Positions 12,283-24,890 of a stretch of DNA of 64,000 nt are shown piece by piece. Positions within the stretch are counted from its first letter, which is position 1. Each line of letters starts with the position of its first letter. Origin of the DNA: Puffinus mauretanicus (taxonomy: Eukaryota > Chordata > Aves > Procellariiformes > Procellariidae); assembly GCA_023333565.1 (NCBI GenBank), contig JAJKFH010000374.1, positions 5,828,001 through 5,892,000 on the forward strand, written 5' to 3'. The notes under the pieces are model-generated. The model searched no databases. It saw only the letters and a program-made list of their open reading frames with translations, and was not told the origin of the DNA. Made by a program: the position numbers and the translations under genes.

Positions 12283-13279
12283 TGACTTCCTATGCTTTGC
12301 ATTTCCAGTGTTTTCTGTTGCCTTGCAGGTATGTATGCACTTGTTCCGTGATTTTTCAATCCTCAATTTGCATACCATGCTTTAGGTGTACTGTGATAAC
12401 TCACATCATTCATAGCAACACCTTTAGGGTATATTTTGGAACCCATTTGGTGGCAGTGTTGGTAATATATAATTATTACTAAGTATTTACAAAACACAAT
12501 TTCCAAGCATTAGATATTCATTGCACATCTAGCAACAACATACCAAGTTACAGACCTCTACTGTAGAGAGAAGCCTTAGACATAATTAAAGGACACTAAG
12601 AATGAAAACTGTGGATAAAGCTGTGAATGCAAAGAGGGATTTCTGCCCGTAGAAATCTTGGCTGACAGCTGAGAATACAGGTAATTTGCCACTTATACTT
12701 CTTGTTTATAAATTTTTTTTATTTTTAAAAAAGTGCAAAACAATGAATGTAATTATTTTTAATTAAAATGGATCTGGTTCTAAACTGGCTGTAAATTATT
12801 TTCCAAAAAATGTGTTATAACTCAAGTTTAAGTAATACAAAGAAGAAAAATGTTATTATGTCCCATGAAATGTGAATATGTAGCAAACTCAGTATTGCAG
12901 AATTTACAACTTTGTGCCTATCAGCAGGACTAATTTTGTGACCCTTTTAGTGGGAAACTTATGTAACCAATCAAACCAGGTGGAAAAGTTAGTGCAATTA
13001 ATGTTAAAGTAGAATTCAGAGTCGGAAATATGAGATAAGTGGACACATGGGCACTTGCTTCAATAGGGAATAGAAAATTATGTACTGAAAGGAGGTTCCA
13101 CATGGTATACTGGAGAATTGGAGCCAAGACTGTAAGTCATGCTGCTGGTTGGTATCATATGAAACACTTTCTCAGTTTTGCTTCCCTACTTATAATATAA
13201 ATTTGCTATTCTTACAAGGATTTTGAGACTTCAATAGCATTGTATCATAACGTGGAAGTTTCTCTCTGGCAAGGACATC
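12283..13279. other. Unique AT-rich noncoding DNA
   Basis: No gene, RNA or clear repeat recognised. Confidence 0.5.
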
Positions 13280-13355
13280 TATTATTATTCATTATTTATC
13301 GTTTGACAGTGCTTGAGACCTATAGTCATGAATGGATGGCGTGCTCTGTGAACTT
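13280..13355 (-). repeat. MIR-like SINE relic, tail end (minus)
   Basis: A tattattattcattatttat-like tail is followed by 'acagtgcttgagacc' and 'tagtcatgaatggatgg'. This is the reverse-complement layout of the 3' part of the MIR/CORE-SINE-like repeat of sauropsids (ATTATTATTTATTTGTATTACAGTAGCACC...). Strongly diverged, so very old. Confidence 0.5.
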
Positions 13356-14631
13356 GTGAATCAAAGAAATAAAAAATAGGAAAGGATAATGGGAAAAGAT
13401 TTTATAGGTGAATATTCTCCAGAGATTTTGGGACTATGAATAGCAAAGGATCCACTTAATATTTTTTGATGGTTGTCTAGGATGATGGCACCCAGCTTTA
13501 CCAGATGTTCAAGCATAGTCAATTCTTTCTGTGTTAAAGGATGTCCTTGTACCACCACCTTCTGTCACATGACTGGACTCACTATGCATATTTAGTACAA
13601 CCAAACTGGTTGTGTGCAAACTCAGTATTGGCAGCTGGTCAAAGAGTACGTGGAAGTGTTCGATTTGTTCCACTCAAAGGAACACACAGCATTTTCCCAC
13701 ATTAAAGTTCACAGCTGCCTTCTTATTTGGATCTGTGGAGTAAAAAGGAGAGAGGACATCCAGATCTGAACTGTAACCACCCTGATGCTCTGCAAAGCCC
13801 ATTTCCCACAGGTCCCAAAAACTGAGCAGTAAATGGCTAGAAGTCTTCAGTATGCTTCCTCTCATCATCTTTTCTAAGACTTCTTCCACCTTGTCCTTTT
13901 ATGTGAAGTTGCCCATAAGAAGATGGAAGAGGAGCTGTGAATTTTCATGAGGAAGGAAACTGAGGGTGAGATAGAGTCATAAAAATTGTCCTGTTAGGTG
14001 GCAATCTCTGAATGTTGTGGTAGGACAAACTGGAGTCATGCATCTCACAAAGCAGAATGTAACGAGCCTAAGATCTGAGGGATCGTTATTCCAATGCGGG
14101 CATTCTTCCTTTGGTGTCCAAGATATAATCATGATGAGGCTTCCCAAGAGCTGGCAAAGTACCAGGAAGTGTGAATAATACAGATGACTCTTCTATGAAA
14201 GAAATTGTGACAAATGTTACTTGTAATTTTCTTGAGGTCTTAGAAAACAACAGAAATAAAGTGTATGAACAAACCAACAGAAAAAGATTAACCATTAACG
14301 GCACAAAGGGGAACTTGAAGACAAGCATAATCTTTTGTTTTGTTTTGTTTTGTTTTTTTTTTAGGTGGTGCTTGTTCACAAAGCACTGCTAGTATGAGTA
14401 ACTGGCGGGATTTGAAGTAGCTCTGCTAGTCTGGAGATGCTAGGTAGCTTTCATGATCCTACCTTTTGTTTTCAAATGTGTCTTGAAAAACAGCCTTTCT
14501 GTATTTTGGAAATTTCTTCCTTTTTCCTTTTCTACCTTCAGGACATTACTTGCCAGAAAATGAACTGTGCTTGATGTGGTTATGGTTATTAGCAGAAGAT
14601 TTTTAAAGCCCTGTGGTAAAAAAAGGCTTGT
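13356..14631. other. Unique noncoding DNA with a (TTTTG)n run
   Basis: Contains a short (TTTTG)n/poly(T) microsatellite at about 14334-14364. The minus-strand frame at 13361-13558 (65 codons) and the others here have no recognisable similarity. Confidence 0.5.
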
Positions 14632-14742
14632 TACTAATAATACTAATACTAATTTTATTTATATAACACTCCCCATTCCCATTCTATTGTGCTTAGGGCA
14701 TGGCTAAGGAATTGTAAGCCAGTCTGAATAAAACAGAAATAA
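14632..14742 (-). repeat. MIR-like SINE relic (minus)
   Basis: The order 'actaataatactaatact', 'ttatttatataacact', 'cccattctattgtgctta', 'aattgtaagccagtctgaat' fits the reverse complement of the sauropsid MIR-like consensus (TTATTTATATAGCACC...CCCATTGTGCTAGG...CTTACAGTCTAAAT). It is one of the clearest of these relics in the window. Confidence 0.6.
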
Positions 14743-15299
14743 AAAAAACTATTACCTTGATCACTGAAGATGAGTAAAATTCAAAAACTGGACCTGAGCA
14801 GTTCAATCTCGTGCTTATTACAATCTACTGAGACCAAAAAAAAGAAGAAAGGAATAGAAAAATGAAGGATGGACTTGTTATTAAGCTTTCTTATGATTCT
14901 ACTCCAAGCCAAACTTTCCAGTCTAGAAACAGAAATTAAAAATAAAATGCAAAACTGTACAGGAAAGAAAAAACCCCACCCTTATTGTTGAGGTCTAGCC
15001 AAAGGAATTTGATGGAGAAATCAGAATCTGTATCCATTTCCAAAGCTCACAATGAAAGCTCAGTTCTGGACTTTGAAAATAGCAGTGTTTTAGCTACCTT
15101 TAAGCCATTCTAGGCAGTTATTTTTTATTAAAAGCCTCCAACAATAGAGATTTTTTAGCTTCTTTTGGTAAATGTCTATATTTAGCTATCTGTCCCAGGA
15201 TTCTTTCAGAGAAAAGATAGTACCTATCTTCCCTGATACTTCTTAGCCACAGTGAACAAGAAAAATTATGTCTCTACTTTTACAGCAACCTTTTAACTT
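14743..15299. other. Unique AT-rich noncoding DNA
   Basis: No gene or clear repeat seen. A CR1-like relic begins near its right edge. Confidence 0.5.
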
Positions 15300-15960
15300 T
15301 TTAACACTTCTGTCATATCTTACTTCAATCTTTTTTTTCTTATTCAACTCGTTCACTCTTTCTTCATATGTCATGGTCTTTGGACATTTCCTGATTCCTA
15401 TGGTAACCATAAGAAGGTAACACTCTGGTTGATTCTTATCTTTTTTTTTTTTTTTTTTTTTAAATTCAGAGACCCAAACTGACTACAGCATTTGAGCTAA
15501 GCTCTTTAATAGTGTTGAGTGGCAAGAGCAATAGAACAGCAGAAGTATTTCATGTGTCCCACATGCAATATTGCTGTGTACATAGTCTGAAGGGATTGGT
15601 TTTCTTTCCTTTTCTATTTTTTTCTTGCCTGAATGTGAGGTCATTGACTCATGTTTAGTGCATGATAAGTACAGTCTTCAGAATACTTTTCTATGTAATT
15701 GCTTCCTTGCCATTTGTTTCCATCTTATATTGTGCAGTTAACTATATCTAGTAAATATAGAACTCTGTAATTCTTCTTAAACTAATCTTTATTTTTTCAG
15801 ATCATTTTGCACGGTTGCTTTGAATTCCATATCATGTACCAATGTACTTTCAATCCTTCACAGCTTCATATCATCTGCAAATTTAGTAAGTGTACTTTCA
15901 GTTTTGTCATTCCTGTCATTAATGGAAACATTGAAGAGTTGTGGACCCAAGTTATATTGA
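15300..15960 (-). mobile_element. Ancient CR1/L3-clade LINE fragment (minus)
   Basis: Several landmarks appear in the right order for the reverse complement of an old amniote CR1 consensus. 'cttcatatgtcatggtctttg' corresponds to CTCATAGGTCATG. 'gagacccaaactgactaca' corresponds to CCCAGAACTGGACACAGTA. 'agaagtatttcatgtgtcc' follows. 'cattgactcatgtttag' corresponds to GTTGACTCATATTTAG. 'cagcttcatatcatctgcaa' corresponds to CAGCTTGGTATCATCTGCAA. 'attcctgtcattaatggaa' ends it. It covers roughly 650 bp, is riddled with stops and carries a secondary poly(T) run (about 15440-15462). No coding capacity remains. Confidence 0.7.
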
Positions 15961-17532
15961 AAACTGTGACATTCAAAATCAAGATTTAAAGTCTGTCAGC
16001 ATGTCTCCTGTTTCCTCAGCAAGCTTCCCCTCCCATTTTAGGAGTCTTTTGTCAAAATGAGGTTTAGAGTCTGATAGAGATGTATGCAATACATCTGTGC
16101 TTGCCTATTAATGTTTTGACATCTCCCTCAATGAATTTTAGCTACAACACTGGTGTTTAAATCATCAGTTGCAAGGTGAGCAAAAAGCTCAAACAAAAGT
16201 TCAGAGTTTAACTCTTGTTTCTCCTTCCTGCTCAGCCCAAACCTGTATGTGATGCATTGAATAGACCTCAGTTAGGATGTATGGGGTAAGTCTTTCATTC
16301 CCAAATCATTCAGTTACATATGAGTTGATCATTATGTTTGACATCAAGCCTAAATCAGGATAATCAGAATTACAGTTGCTGGTCTAGGCTTCTGAATGGG
16401 TATAGAAATTTCTGTATTTCCAGTACATCATGGAGCATATTCTAAATTTTCTCCTGAACTAAAGAAAAAAAAAAAAAAGAGTGAATTCTAGATTCCAAAT
16501 CAAAGGGATTAAATAAGAACATTACTTGATCTTGAACTTCATTTTGTTGCCAGCAACCTTCTCTGAAATAAGCATAAGACAACAGGGCGAGTAATATTGT
16601 TGAAGACCACAGAGAGCACAAAGCACAGAGCATTCTAAGTCTCAAACCATTACTTTTCTGGGATAATGAACCTCTGATAATGCAAACAAATTCTAGTTGG
16701 CAAATAATTCCCTTTCATCTTAATGATGTATCAAGAAATCAAATAATGTAACCACAAAACAGTCAGCAACGTTAATCTGCAGGTTGCCAGGTATGAATTA
16801 TAGGAAAAATTGCAGGTTGCACAATACAAGTGGGCTTGGGGAAGAGTATTAAGCCACAAAGATTTCAAATTTTTAAAAAATGGATCTGTGGGCTACTGCC
16901 ATTTACATCCTACTCAGCCTGGGAATTAGATCTTGATGATGTATGGTAGCTATTAAATTGTGGATAGTAGGGTTATGCTCTGATCCCTATAGAGCCACTA
17001 ATTGAGTTGTTCCTATATTAATGGATAAATGTTGAATATAGCTACAGAGACTAAAAAAGATCTACGGTTCTGTATATGATGGGATAAGCACAGACTCAGA
17101 GCAAATTTAGCATTCATTCAGCCTCTTGTGGTCCCCATCCTCTGGTAATATTTCAACTACTTTACTAAATGATGACAAATGTTTGAAGCCAAGATATGTG
17201 GAGAATGAAATTATTTTTTTCAAAGTTAATTCCTCCAAAGAATCACCACCTTAAAGGTTGCTGTCAAAAGCAACTGGACTGAATTTTGCTGCATACTGAG
17301 GGAGAAGGAGAGAAGATGTGTGTGAGACAAATATGTGATAGATTTTCAATGTGAATTTTTCTTATTCTTAGGTACATTGGGTTTGACAATTTGCAGCAGG
17401 CAGTCTTGTGTTTTGCTAAGTAGGCCTGTGAATATAGTAATTATTTTAATTATCTTTGCTGCCGTTATCACATTGTTTTTACACATACAGTTGTTTTATC
17501 TGTACTTTTTTAGGGATCAAGGTTCAAATTTG
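15961..17532. other. Unique AT-rich noncoding DNA
   Basis: No gene recognised. The 95-codon frame at 17335-17622 (+) is hydrophobic, Leu/Ile/Phe-rich, and runs into the CR1 relic at 17533, so it is unlikely to be a protein. Confidence 0.5.
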
Positions 17533-17850
17533 ATGTTACAGAATTACGAAAAATACTGTGAGGGAAGAAAACTCAAGAGGTCATCTAATTCACCCTTCTG
17601 CTTAAAGCAAGGCTATTTTTGAAGTTATACTGGGTTCCTCAGGGTCTTGTCCAGTCAAGTCTGCTCCAAAGATTGAGATTTCACAATCTCCTTGTGAGGT
17701 TGGAGTGTGCTTGACCAGCCTCATGGTGAAAATTACTTTTCCTGATGTCCAGCTGGAATTTTCCGTGTTGCAATATGCAACTGTTTCCTCTTGTCCTTTC
17801 TCTGTACCCACTGAAAAAGCCCTTTGTGCTTTAGCCTTAGTCATTCCAAT
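17533..17850 (-). mobile_element. Degenerate CR1 3' end (minus)
   Basis: In the reverse-complement layout of CR1, the segment opens with a decayed 3' tail (ttacagaattacg), then 'ggtcatctaattcaccc' (consensus GATCATCTAGTCCAACCC), 'agatttcacaatctccttg' (consensus GACTCCACAACCTCCCTGG), 'atgtccagctggaattttcc' (consensus GTTCAGACGGAACTTCC) and 'tttcctcttgtcctttc'. The matching parts of the ORF2 C-terminus are disrupted by indels and stops. It is older than the copy at 21370-21995. Confidence 0.8.
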
Positions 17851-19517
17851 GCATGTCACTGACTCATGTTCAACTTGTCTACTAGAACCATGTGTCCTTT
17901 TCTATAGAGTTTCTGCCTAACCAGTGAGACACCAGTCCATGCTACTTCCTGGAACTGTTCCATGTGTTACCCCTGTTTTTTTTAACTTTGCTTTCTATTC
18001 TTCACTAACATTTTGGTGGAATGAAATAGAATGGAAAACACCAAATAAACGTATCACTCAATTCTTCAAAACATGGTGAGACCAAATTGTGGATTCTCAT
18101 TGCATCTCAGTCAAACAGTACAAAACATGTAATATTTGTTTTCATTATCTATAGAAAAACAACATAAGAAGAACATGCCCTTACATTATTCTTAAGAGGG
18201 ATGTAGTCTTTTTGCTAGTCCTCTGCATATGTAATATCCATATTTTAAATCTTTTTCTTAGCTATACAGGTGTAAGTGACTGAATTTCTTACTTTAGTGA
18301 TATAATTCCATAATTGTACACATATTTTTATAGAAGAATTGGACTGGAAAATCAAATTGGGTCCAATGTGATATCTCAATAACATTCATCTGACTAAATT
18401 TTGATATGTACAACTTTTATATGTTTATCACAGTTACATACATTACTGCTGAGCTAATCTTAACATAGACTTCTTTATTCACATCACAGTTATTCTTTCT
18501 TCTATAGTATATCGTCCTTGTCAAGGCTTCTTTCCTTGCCCAATCAGTTTTAGACATTTCAAGTTTAATTGAAAATGTGTAGTTTATCTGACAGAATGTA
18601 CATGTCTACAGTTGAGCAAGCTGTCTAGACTCACTTTATGTACAACAGAGACAAACGGGCACTTTCAGAATAGAAATTATTCAATACTAAACTAGATAGG
18701 TAAAATGGATAATTTCTGTCCTGCATGAGTTTTTCTCTACTGCCTGTACAGAGAATTCAAACAGCTAACTCACATGGAGATGTAGAATTCCGGAAAGCTG
18801 TACCTCTAAACCTTCATGGATGACATTCATATATGCATATGTAAACAAACCAGACAAACAAACAAACAAATGTCCCCTTTGTTCAGTCCTAATTGGAACT
18901 GTACATTTACCTTAAACTAGTAAGGATGAAGTTTGCTATAGTATTCTGAGTTATTTTGCCTCACAGTCAGATTTTATACTTTTGCTACCAAACAGGTTAC
19001 CTGAAGATGAATCTGAGAACTCTCATGTATTATTCCTACTTGGTAACTGCACTTCAGTAACAAATCCACTTATAAGGCACAAACCCACCAAAGCAAAACA
19101 AACAAACAAAAAAATATCTGGAACAGCAAAACCACTGAAGAAGAAAAAAAACTCAAAAACATTCTTTTCTCTAGGAAAAGTTTAAAAGCAAAAAGAAAGG
19201 AAGCTTTCCTTCCATGCCAGCAGCCAATACAGAGACCTTGTGCAGACAGATTTGTTGCACTTCAAGCACAAAAGTAAATTAGGCAAACAAACTTTAAGAA
19301 TGAAATGTCATCAAATTATCCTGAGGTTGATATAATGCAAAATGTTTATGAATGCCTTTATATTATTCTGTTTCCCAGCGTGATTGTGAGTTCTAGAGAT
19401 TGTTAAGATAAAATGTTTAAACTTATTTTTAGATATTCTGCTATTCATTTTTGTTATTCAGCTAAATTTAACATCATTTCATGTTCTTGATAATTAGTAT
19501 CTGCTCAGGTTGCAGAG
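17851..19517. other. Unique AT-rich noncoding DNA
   Basis: Contains a short (CAAA)n run at about 18847-18870. No gene, RNA or further repeat family recognised. Confidence 0.5.
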
Positions 19518-19521
19518 TTCT

Positions 19522-19600
19522 TTCTTCTTCTTCTTCTTCTTCTTCTTCTTCTTCTTCTTCTTCTTCTTCTTCTTCTTCTTCTTCATCTTCTTCATCTTCA
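19522..19600. repeat. (TTC)n / (GAA)n microsatellite
   Basis: By direct count there are 21 uninterrupted TTC units at 19522-19584, then ATC-interrupted units to about 19600. The poly-Ser and poly-Phe frames across it are repeat artefacts. GAA·TTC arrays are known to form triplexes and to be length-unstable. Confidence 0.95.
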
Positions 19601-21369
19601 TTGCCTTCTGCCTTCTTCTGTCTGCCACTTTATGTTATTACTTTCAGAAAGACAGACTTTATGTTAACTACTCTGCAACAAGTTTTCATACCAGTTGTTT
19701 TGTTTGGAATCTCCTGATGGAAACCCACACTCTTCCTGTGTGAAAGGGTTTCCTTTGGATTGAAGGCACAACATTTAAGCTCCAAATCTACCCCTTTGTG
19801 TGCAGAGTTTTGTGACAAGCAAAACACTTAGAAGGAACAGCTTGGTTTTTCAGTAAGTAATGAGGATACTAATAGAATTGACTCCTTCCTCCTCCCTTTT
19901 ATATTTCTTCTGCAGAAAGCAAAGTTAATGTTATATATTGCTGTCTTCTCCTACTTTGCAGATGTCACCTTCCGAGACAATTTTAAGGCACAGCCACAGC
20001 CCAACCATTTATTTTAGCCCTGGAGTGATTCCACAGATGTTAATTAACCCCAATGCTGCTCATTAGACCTAGTGATGAACAAATCTCTAAAGAACTCTGA
20101 AAGTAAAAAGTGTCTAATTCTAGATGTTTGAAATGAGGAAAACAATGACCCAAATACAAACTTTCTGGCTTTAGCCAGTGGCAAAATGTGCAGGTGTCAC
20201 ACTCCAAAAATTAGAAGAATCTGAAAATTTGTGAACTTCCAATGCCGGATAGAAAATACCACAGCTGCACACTCAGAGTGTATGAGTTCTGTCTCAGTGA
20301 AAAGCATTGGAAAAACCAGAGCAAAACTACTAGTGAAAACTAATTCTGTAGGCATAAGTAATAAATGCTATATTCTTCAGTCTCATCGCACACTTTCCAA
20401 TACTGCCATTTTTAGTCCCATGGCTTTGGGCAATGACCCAGCGTTAGGCATCTGTGTGCACAGCAGTTTAGATTTCCGGATGTCCAGAAAGCCCAGTGCT
20501 ATTATTCATGCACAGTGATGCATAAGTCTAGGACACATTAAACTCCTGCCGATGCAACAGAGAGGCATTCCAGCTTATCTGACAGATGGATCACATTGTA
20601 TCTGCCACCACTCTGAGATGTGCTAGACAGATGCAGTCCAACTTTCCTTTCAGAAGTTTATGAAGCAGGCCAGTCAGGTACAGCAAGAGAGAAGGGTTGC
20701 ACAAATCGATTCTGCCTGTCCACTTTCCCCATTTGCAAACCAGTTCTTTCAAAGTGATTGTCCCCCTGCTGTGCTCAGTTCTTCTCAAGAGGTGGTGTGA
20801 TTCAGAATTAGCCTCTCTGTATGGAAATGGCAGGGTGACAGTCTTAGAATAGAAGAGCTAGGCTGCTCATTCCACACAACAAAAATCAAATCACTAAAAA
20901 GAATAAGCAGCTCTAGTAGCCAAAGCAAACAGGTTTCTGGTCTTCCCTTTTCCACTTTTACTACCAAATTCAATGGTTATCAAAGGCCTGTTTCTGTTAA
21001 AGATACAGGCATGCTTTGAGAGAATTTATGTTCAAATTAAGCGATTTTACTTTTGCCTCCCTGACAGACAATGTTTTTCTCAAATTCACTTAAATGTTAT
21101 TTTCAGAAAGAGGTAGTATAATCTATCTGTCTGTCCATCCAGCTCCTTGGTATCACTGAATCTGAATCTATAGACAAGAAAACTCAAATACTGTATTTAT
21201 GCAGAAAACAAATAGATGCACTTTTTATCAAAATGGGATTAACTGAGATTCCCATTCAATCCCTGCTCTCCCACAGAAACTGCCCAAAGAATGTCAATCC
21301 ATACAGGCTGTTGGAACTGTGGGATAGAAATGGGTCTTCTTTTGGACTGCTAGGAGAAATGGGACAAAG
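19601..21369. other. Unique noncoding DNA
   Basis: No gene or repeat family recognised. The 95-codon frame at 20231-20518 (+) has no visible domain. Confidence 0.5.
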
Positions 21370-21995
21370 AAGCATTAGCAAAGAAGGCTAACGGTATCCT
21401 GGGTTTCATTAGGAGGAGCATTACCAGCAGGTTGAGGGAGGTGATCCTTCTCCTCTGCTCAGCACTGGTGAGTCCACACCTGGTGTACTGTGTCCAGTTC
21501 TGGGCTCCTCAGTACAAGGGAGATATGGAGCTACTGGAGAGAGTCCAGCAAAGGGCCACTAAGATGATGAAGGGACTGGAGCACCTCTCCTGTGAGGAAA
21601 GGCTGAGACAGCTGGACTGTTCAGCCTCGAGAAGAGAAGGCTCAGGGTGGGGATCTTATCAATGTCTACAAATATCTGAAGGGAGGGTGTAAAGAAGAGG
21701 GAGCCAGGCTCTTTTCAGTGGTGCCCAGTGACAGGACAAGAGGCAATGGACACAAACTGAAACACTGGGGGTTCCCTCTGAATATCAGGAAACAGTTTTT
21801 TACTGTGAGGGTGACTGAGCACTGGCACAGGTTGCCCAGAGTGGTTGTGGAGTCTCCACCCTTGGAGATATTCAAAAGCTGTCTGAATGTGGTCCTGGGC
21901 AACCTGGTCTAGGTGACACTGCTTGAGCTGGGGCTGTTGGGCCAGATGACCTCCAGAGGTCCCTTCTGACCTCAACCATTCTGTGATTCTGTGAT
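21370..21995 (+). mobile_element. CR1 LINE, 5'-truncated copy with intact 3' end
   Basis: The best-preserved LINE in the window. It carries the last part of ORF2 and the 3' end. It begins near 'gcaaagaaggctaacgg', reads through the 'gtgtactgtgtccagttctg' and 'ctactggagagagtccagca' landmarks, and ends 'ccattctgtgattctgtgat', the avian CR1 octamer tail with two ATTCTGTG units. Translation gives the CR1 C-terminal signature ([19 protein letters not shown], then [13 protein letters not shown] and [15 protein letters not shown]). The frame is broken twice: one base is missing near 21620 (CAGCTGGACTGTTC, where GGACTG lacks a G), and about two extra bases lie near 21648 (agggtgggg). These shift the frame and leave a dead copy. 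No target duplication is evident, as is usual for CR1. The strand is that of the element's own transcript. Confidence 0.95.
21432..21912 (+). pseudogene. CR1 ORF2 (reverse transcriptase protein) C-terminal remnant, frameshifted
   Basis: Two open pieces (about 21432-21692 and 21718-21912) lie in different frames and match consecutive parts of the CR1 ORF2 product C-terminal to the polymerase domain. A -1 change near 21620 and a +2 change near 21648 separate them. No catalytic FADD-type motif is present because the copy is 5'-truncated downstream of it, so no active enzyme can be made. Confidence 0.85.
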
Positions 21996-24885
21996 ATGAA
22001 GCTGTAGGGAAGCTGTCAGTTCAGATCCAACTTATATCAGATTTCCACTAATAGTATGAAGGTGAAATGCTCAAACATTCCCCATGATTCATACATAGCC
22101 ATTGCACTGAGCTTTAACTTGGACATCTTTTTCAAATGTGGAAGATGTCTTGGTCCATGCTATTGTTCAAGATATATTTTGATTTGTTTACTTTTTACTA
22201 TATTAGATCAATGCAGAATTGTGCATTCATTTAAACTGAAAAAAAATCCAGCCAAAGCAAAAATTTCAGGATAGGTGCCAATATACTGAGTTAAGATTTG
22301 CAGCATGGAATACCACCAATAAACACATTGTCTGAAGGGCACTCTGGTAAATTGCAAATAGCCTAGCCTTGCCAAATGTTCATACCACACATAATGGAGC
22401 TTTCAAATCCAGACAGTAGGTACTTTCCCCAGCACTCATTTGTATTTGCAACATTTTCTTCTATATTTTGGAGACAAAACATCTGAGCTGAAGAAATTGT
22501 AACTCCATCTAGCTGGTGGAAAACCTAAGAGCTTTTTGCTGTGACCTTTTGATGCCCTTTCCTAGCAGACCCCCTTCTAAATCATGTTCCTTTGCTAATC
22601 CATGTGGACAATTAGAGTTTCTCCTGTAGGTCAAGCATCCAGAACAATCAGTATTGTCCCAGCTCCTTTATCTTCTGCAAGTGTCTCTGCTTTAACTGCT
22701 CTGCTTTCACCCACGAGAGTTAGCTGGACGTCAAAGTTACATAACACAGAATAAAGGAGGGTTAGTTTAAGTTGCCAATTTACAAGTCATTATAGATAAA
22801 CAGTCTTGAGATATCATCAAAACTAATACAGACAACGACAACGCCCTTAAAAAAGGGCCCTGAAAGTGCTTCTATATTCAGCTAGATAAGAGTGAATAAT
22901 AATTGCAGGAATTTCACGCTGAATCTAATACTTCAACCAAGTGCTAGCCACAGGGAGAAAATTATATGCTCATATAGGTCATGGCTATTTCAAAAGGAAA
23001 TGCTTTATAAAGAGCAGAAAAGCACCATGGGTAATGCAAATTACCATGTCAGTAACCCTAATTAAATTTAGCTGAACTTACAGTGTGGGATAGTGGCTGA
23101 AGGAAAAAAAAAAAAATCATTTATTTTGCCCATCTATTACAAAACGCTCCACATTCATACTTTCTCCCTTTCCTTGGATTCATTATTAGAGAGCTTGAGA
23201 TGCCTTCCATGTTAATGGGAATTCAAAACTGAGTAAACCCATGGAATTAGAGATTTTCAAACAAAAGACCAAAACTAGTACAGAGTTTCCTCAGTTACAT
23301 AATCTTCAGAGCTGGCTGTAACCCTGACAACTACTATGCTAAATTCAACATCTCCTTTTATACATGAGTTTAACAATCTAGGACCAGAATTACTATTCTG
23401 TCCTAAGCTTTATAAGAGGGACACTGAGAAGAAAGAAAAAATGTAATAAGATTTGATCTTATGTTTCTGAAAAAAAAAAAACCCAAACCAAACAATCCTA
23501 ATGGATTAGGTGTTTTCCTTTAAATTTCAACTCTTGGAAGTACCAGATTAGGGACTCAATGCAGTATTCTCATGCTTCTGCAAGGTATGGAACAAGTGCA
23601 GTGATAGGTCAGATAGGCTGTTGTTTTATACAGACTGTCCGAAAAAAACACCCTAAGCCCCCCCAAAACAAATAATTTTTTGCCTAAAGAGCCTTTTAAA
23701 ACTGGTGATTAATCTGAATTTTTGGGTATGGAATACATGGTTTAATGATTTTTTAATGAAAATTAATTTAGGAAACAAAACTACATCCTGACCTGAAAAT
23801 GGTAGGGTTGGTGCTGACCAAGCTACAGTTTCTCAAAATGTACTAATTTTTTGCAGGCTCAAACATGCCTGAGTTAGACATGGTAAATTTAGTACTGACA
23901 CAGGGGTTTCATCTTAGTGGTTATCACTAATGCTGATGAAGGGTGTTATTGTTGCTCATGTTTCCTGTTAAAAAAGCAAGAGAGCGAAAAAGATATCAAA
24001 GATATCTAAAATGTAGAACAGGTAGAAGCATCTGAGATGCAGAATCAAGAATAATCACTAGAAAAACCTTCTTTTTCATATAAGGGAAGTTTTTCTTAAT
24101 TTTACTCAGCAGAAGAGTGATGGATTTTTTCATTTCTTTTAGTTAAAGCTTAAATCAATAAAACCTCTTCTGAAAACCCAACCTGTTCAAAACAAATCAA
24201 AGTTGGGAGTCCAGAATAACAAAGGACTAAGATTAATGAATACATTACCCAGCATGCTCCAGAGAAAGAGAAAAATTCAAATTCCTGTTCTGCAAGCTCC
24301 GAGGAAGGGATTTAGTCTGGATTTTCTCCGGCAATATCCTTAAACAAGGTTGAAGAAAGGTATGCTGTGGAAACAGTTTCACTTCACAAAGAGATTAAGC
24401 ATTCACCAGGCCAAACTGTCTTTTACTCTAAGTGCTTAAGGCTGTCGCCTCAGATGTTAGGTAAATAATTATTAATCTCTAGTGAAATCAGATTATAGAG
24501 ACACTTAAACTTGCGGTCAAGTGAGAGAGTTGACCTCGAGGTAGGCTGTTCTCTCAGTCAACCACTGAGAGACCCTTTCCACGTCATGTCTGCGGTCCCT
24601 TTCTGATTATTTTTAAACCAGTTTTCTGCTTGTAAAATGTTTCAGTTTCAATGAATGGGCACTTTTCTATGGAGAAAAAGAATGTCCCATCAAACGTTTT
24701 CCAATCATCTCTATTTTGATGTATTTCAAGTTGTTGGACAGTAAAGCAAAGCAAGGTGTACCTGGGGAATTGCTGAAATGGAAGAAAATTATCTAGTGAA
24801 ACTTTTTATAAAGAATAGATATGAATTCCTGCTTACGGACTCCCTCCCCAGGGAAATAAATTCTAATACCAACACAACGGTGAAG
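21996..24885. other. Unique noncoding DNA, includes an enhancer-like segment
   Basis: No gene seen. A segment at about 22900-23085 has densely packed A/T-rich transcription-factor-like motifs, including an exact octamer ATGCAAAT at 23034-23041 inside the inverted repeat GGTAAT-gcaa-ATTACC (about 23030-23045). Whether it is conserved cannot be judged from a single sequence. Confidence 0.45.
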
Positions 24886-24890
24886 GTATT
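24886..24890. repeat. Target-site duplication of LTR B, left copy (GTATT)
   Basis: Exact match to 25404-25408, directly abutting the LTR. Confidence 0.85.

Noticed and set aside
12051..12482. Longest open frame (143 codons, +)
   Set aside because: No recognisable domain, erratic Cys/Ile/Phe composition, and overlap with a probable SINE-like relic. A chance frame is the simplest reading.
19481..19743. Poly-Ser and poly-Phe proteins
   Set aside because: Translations of the (TTC)n array.
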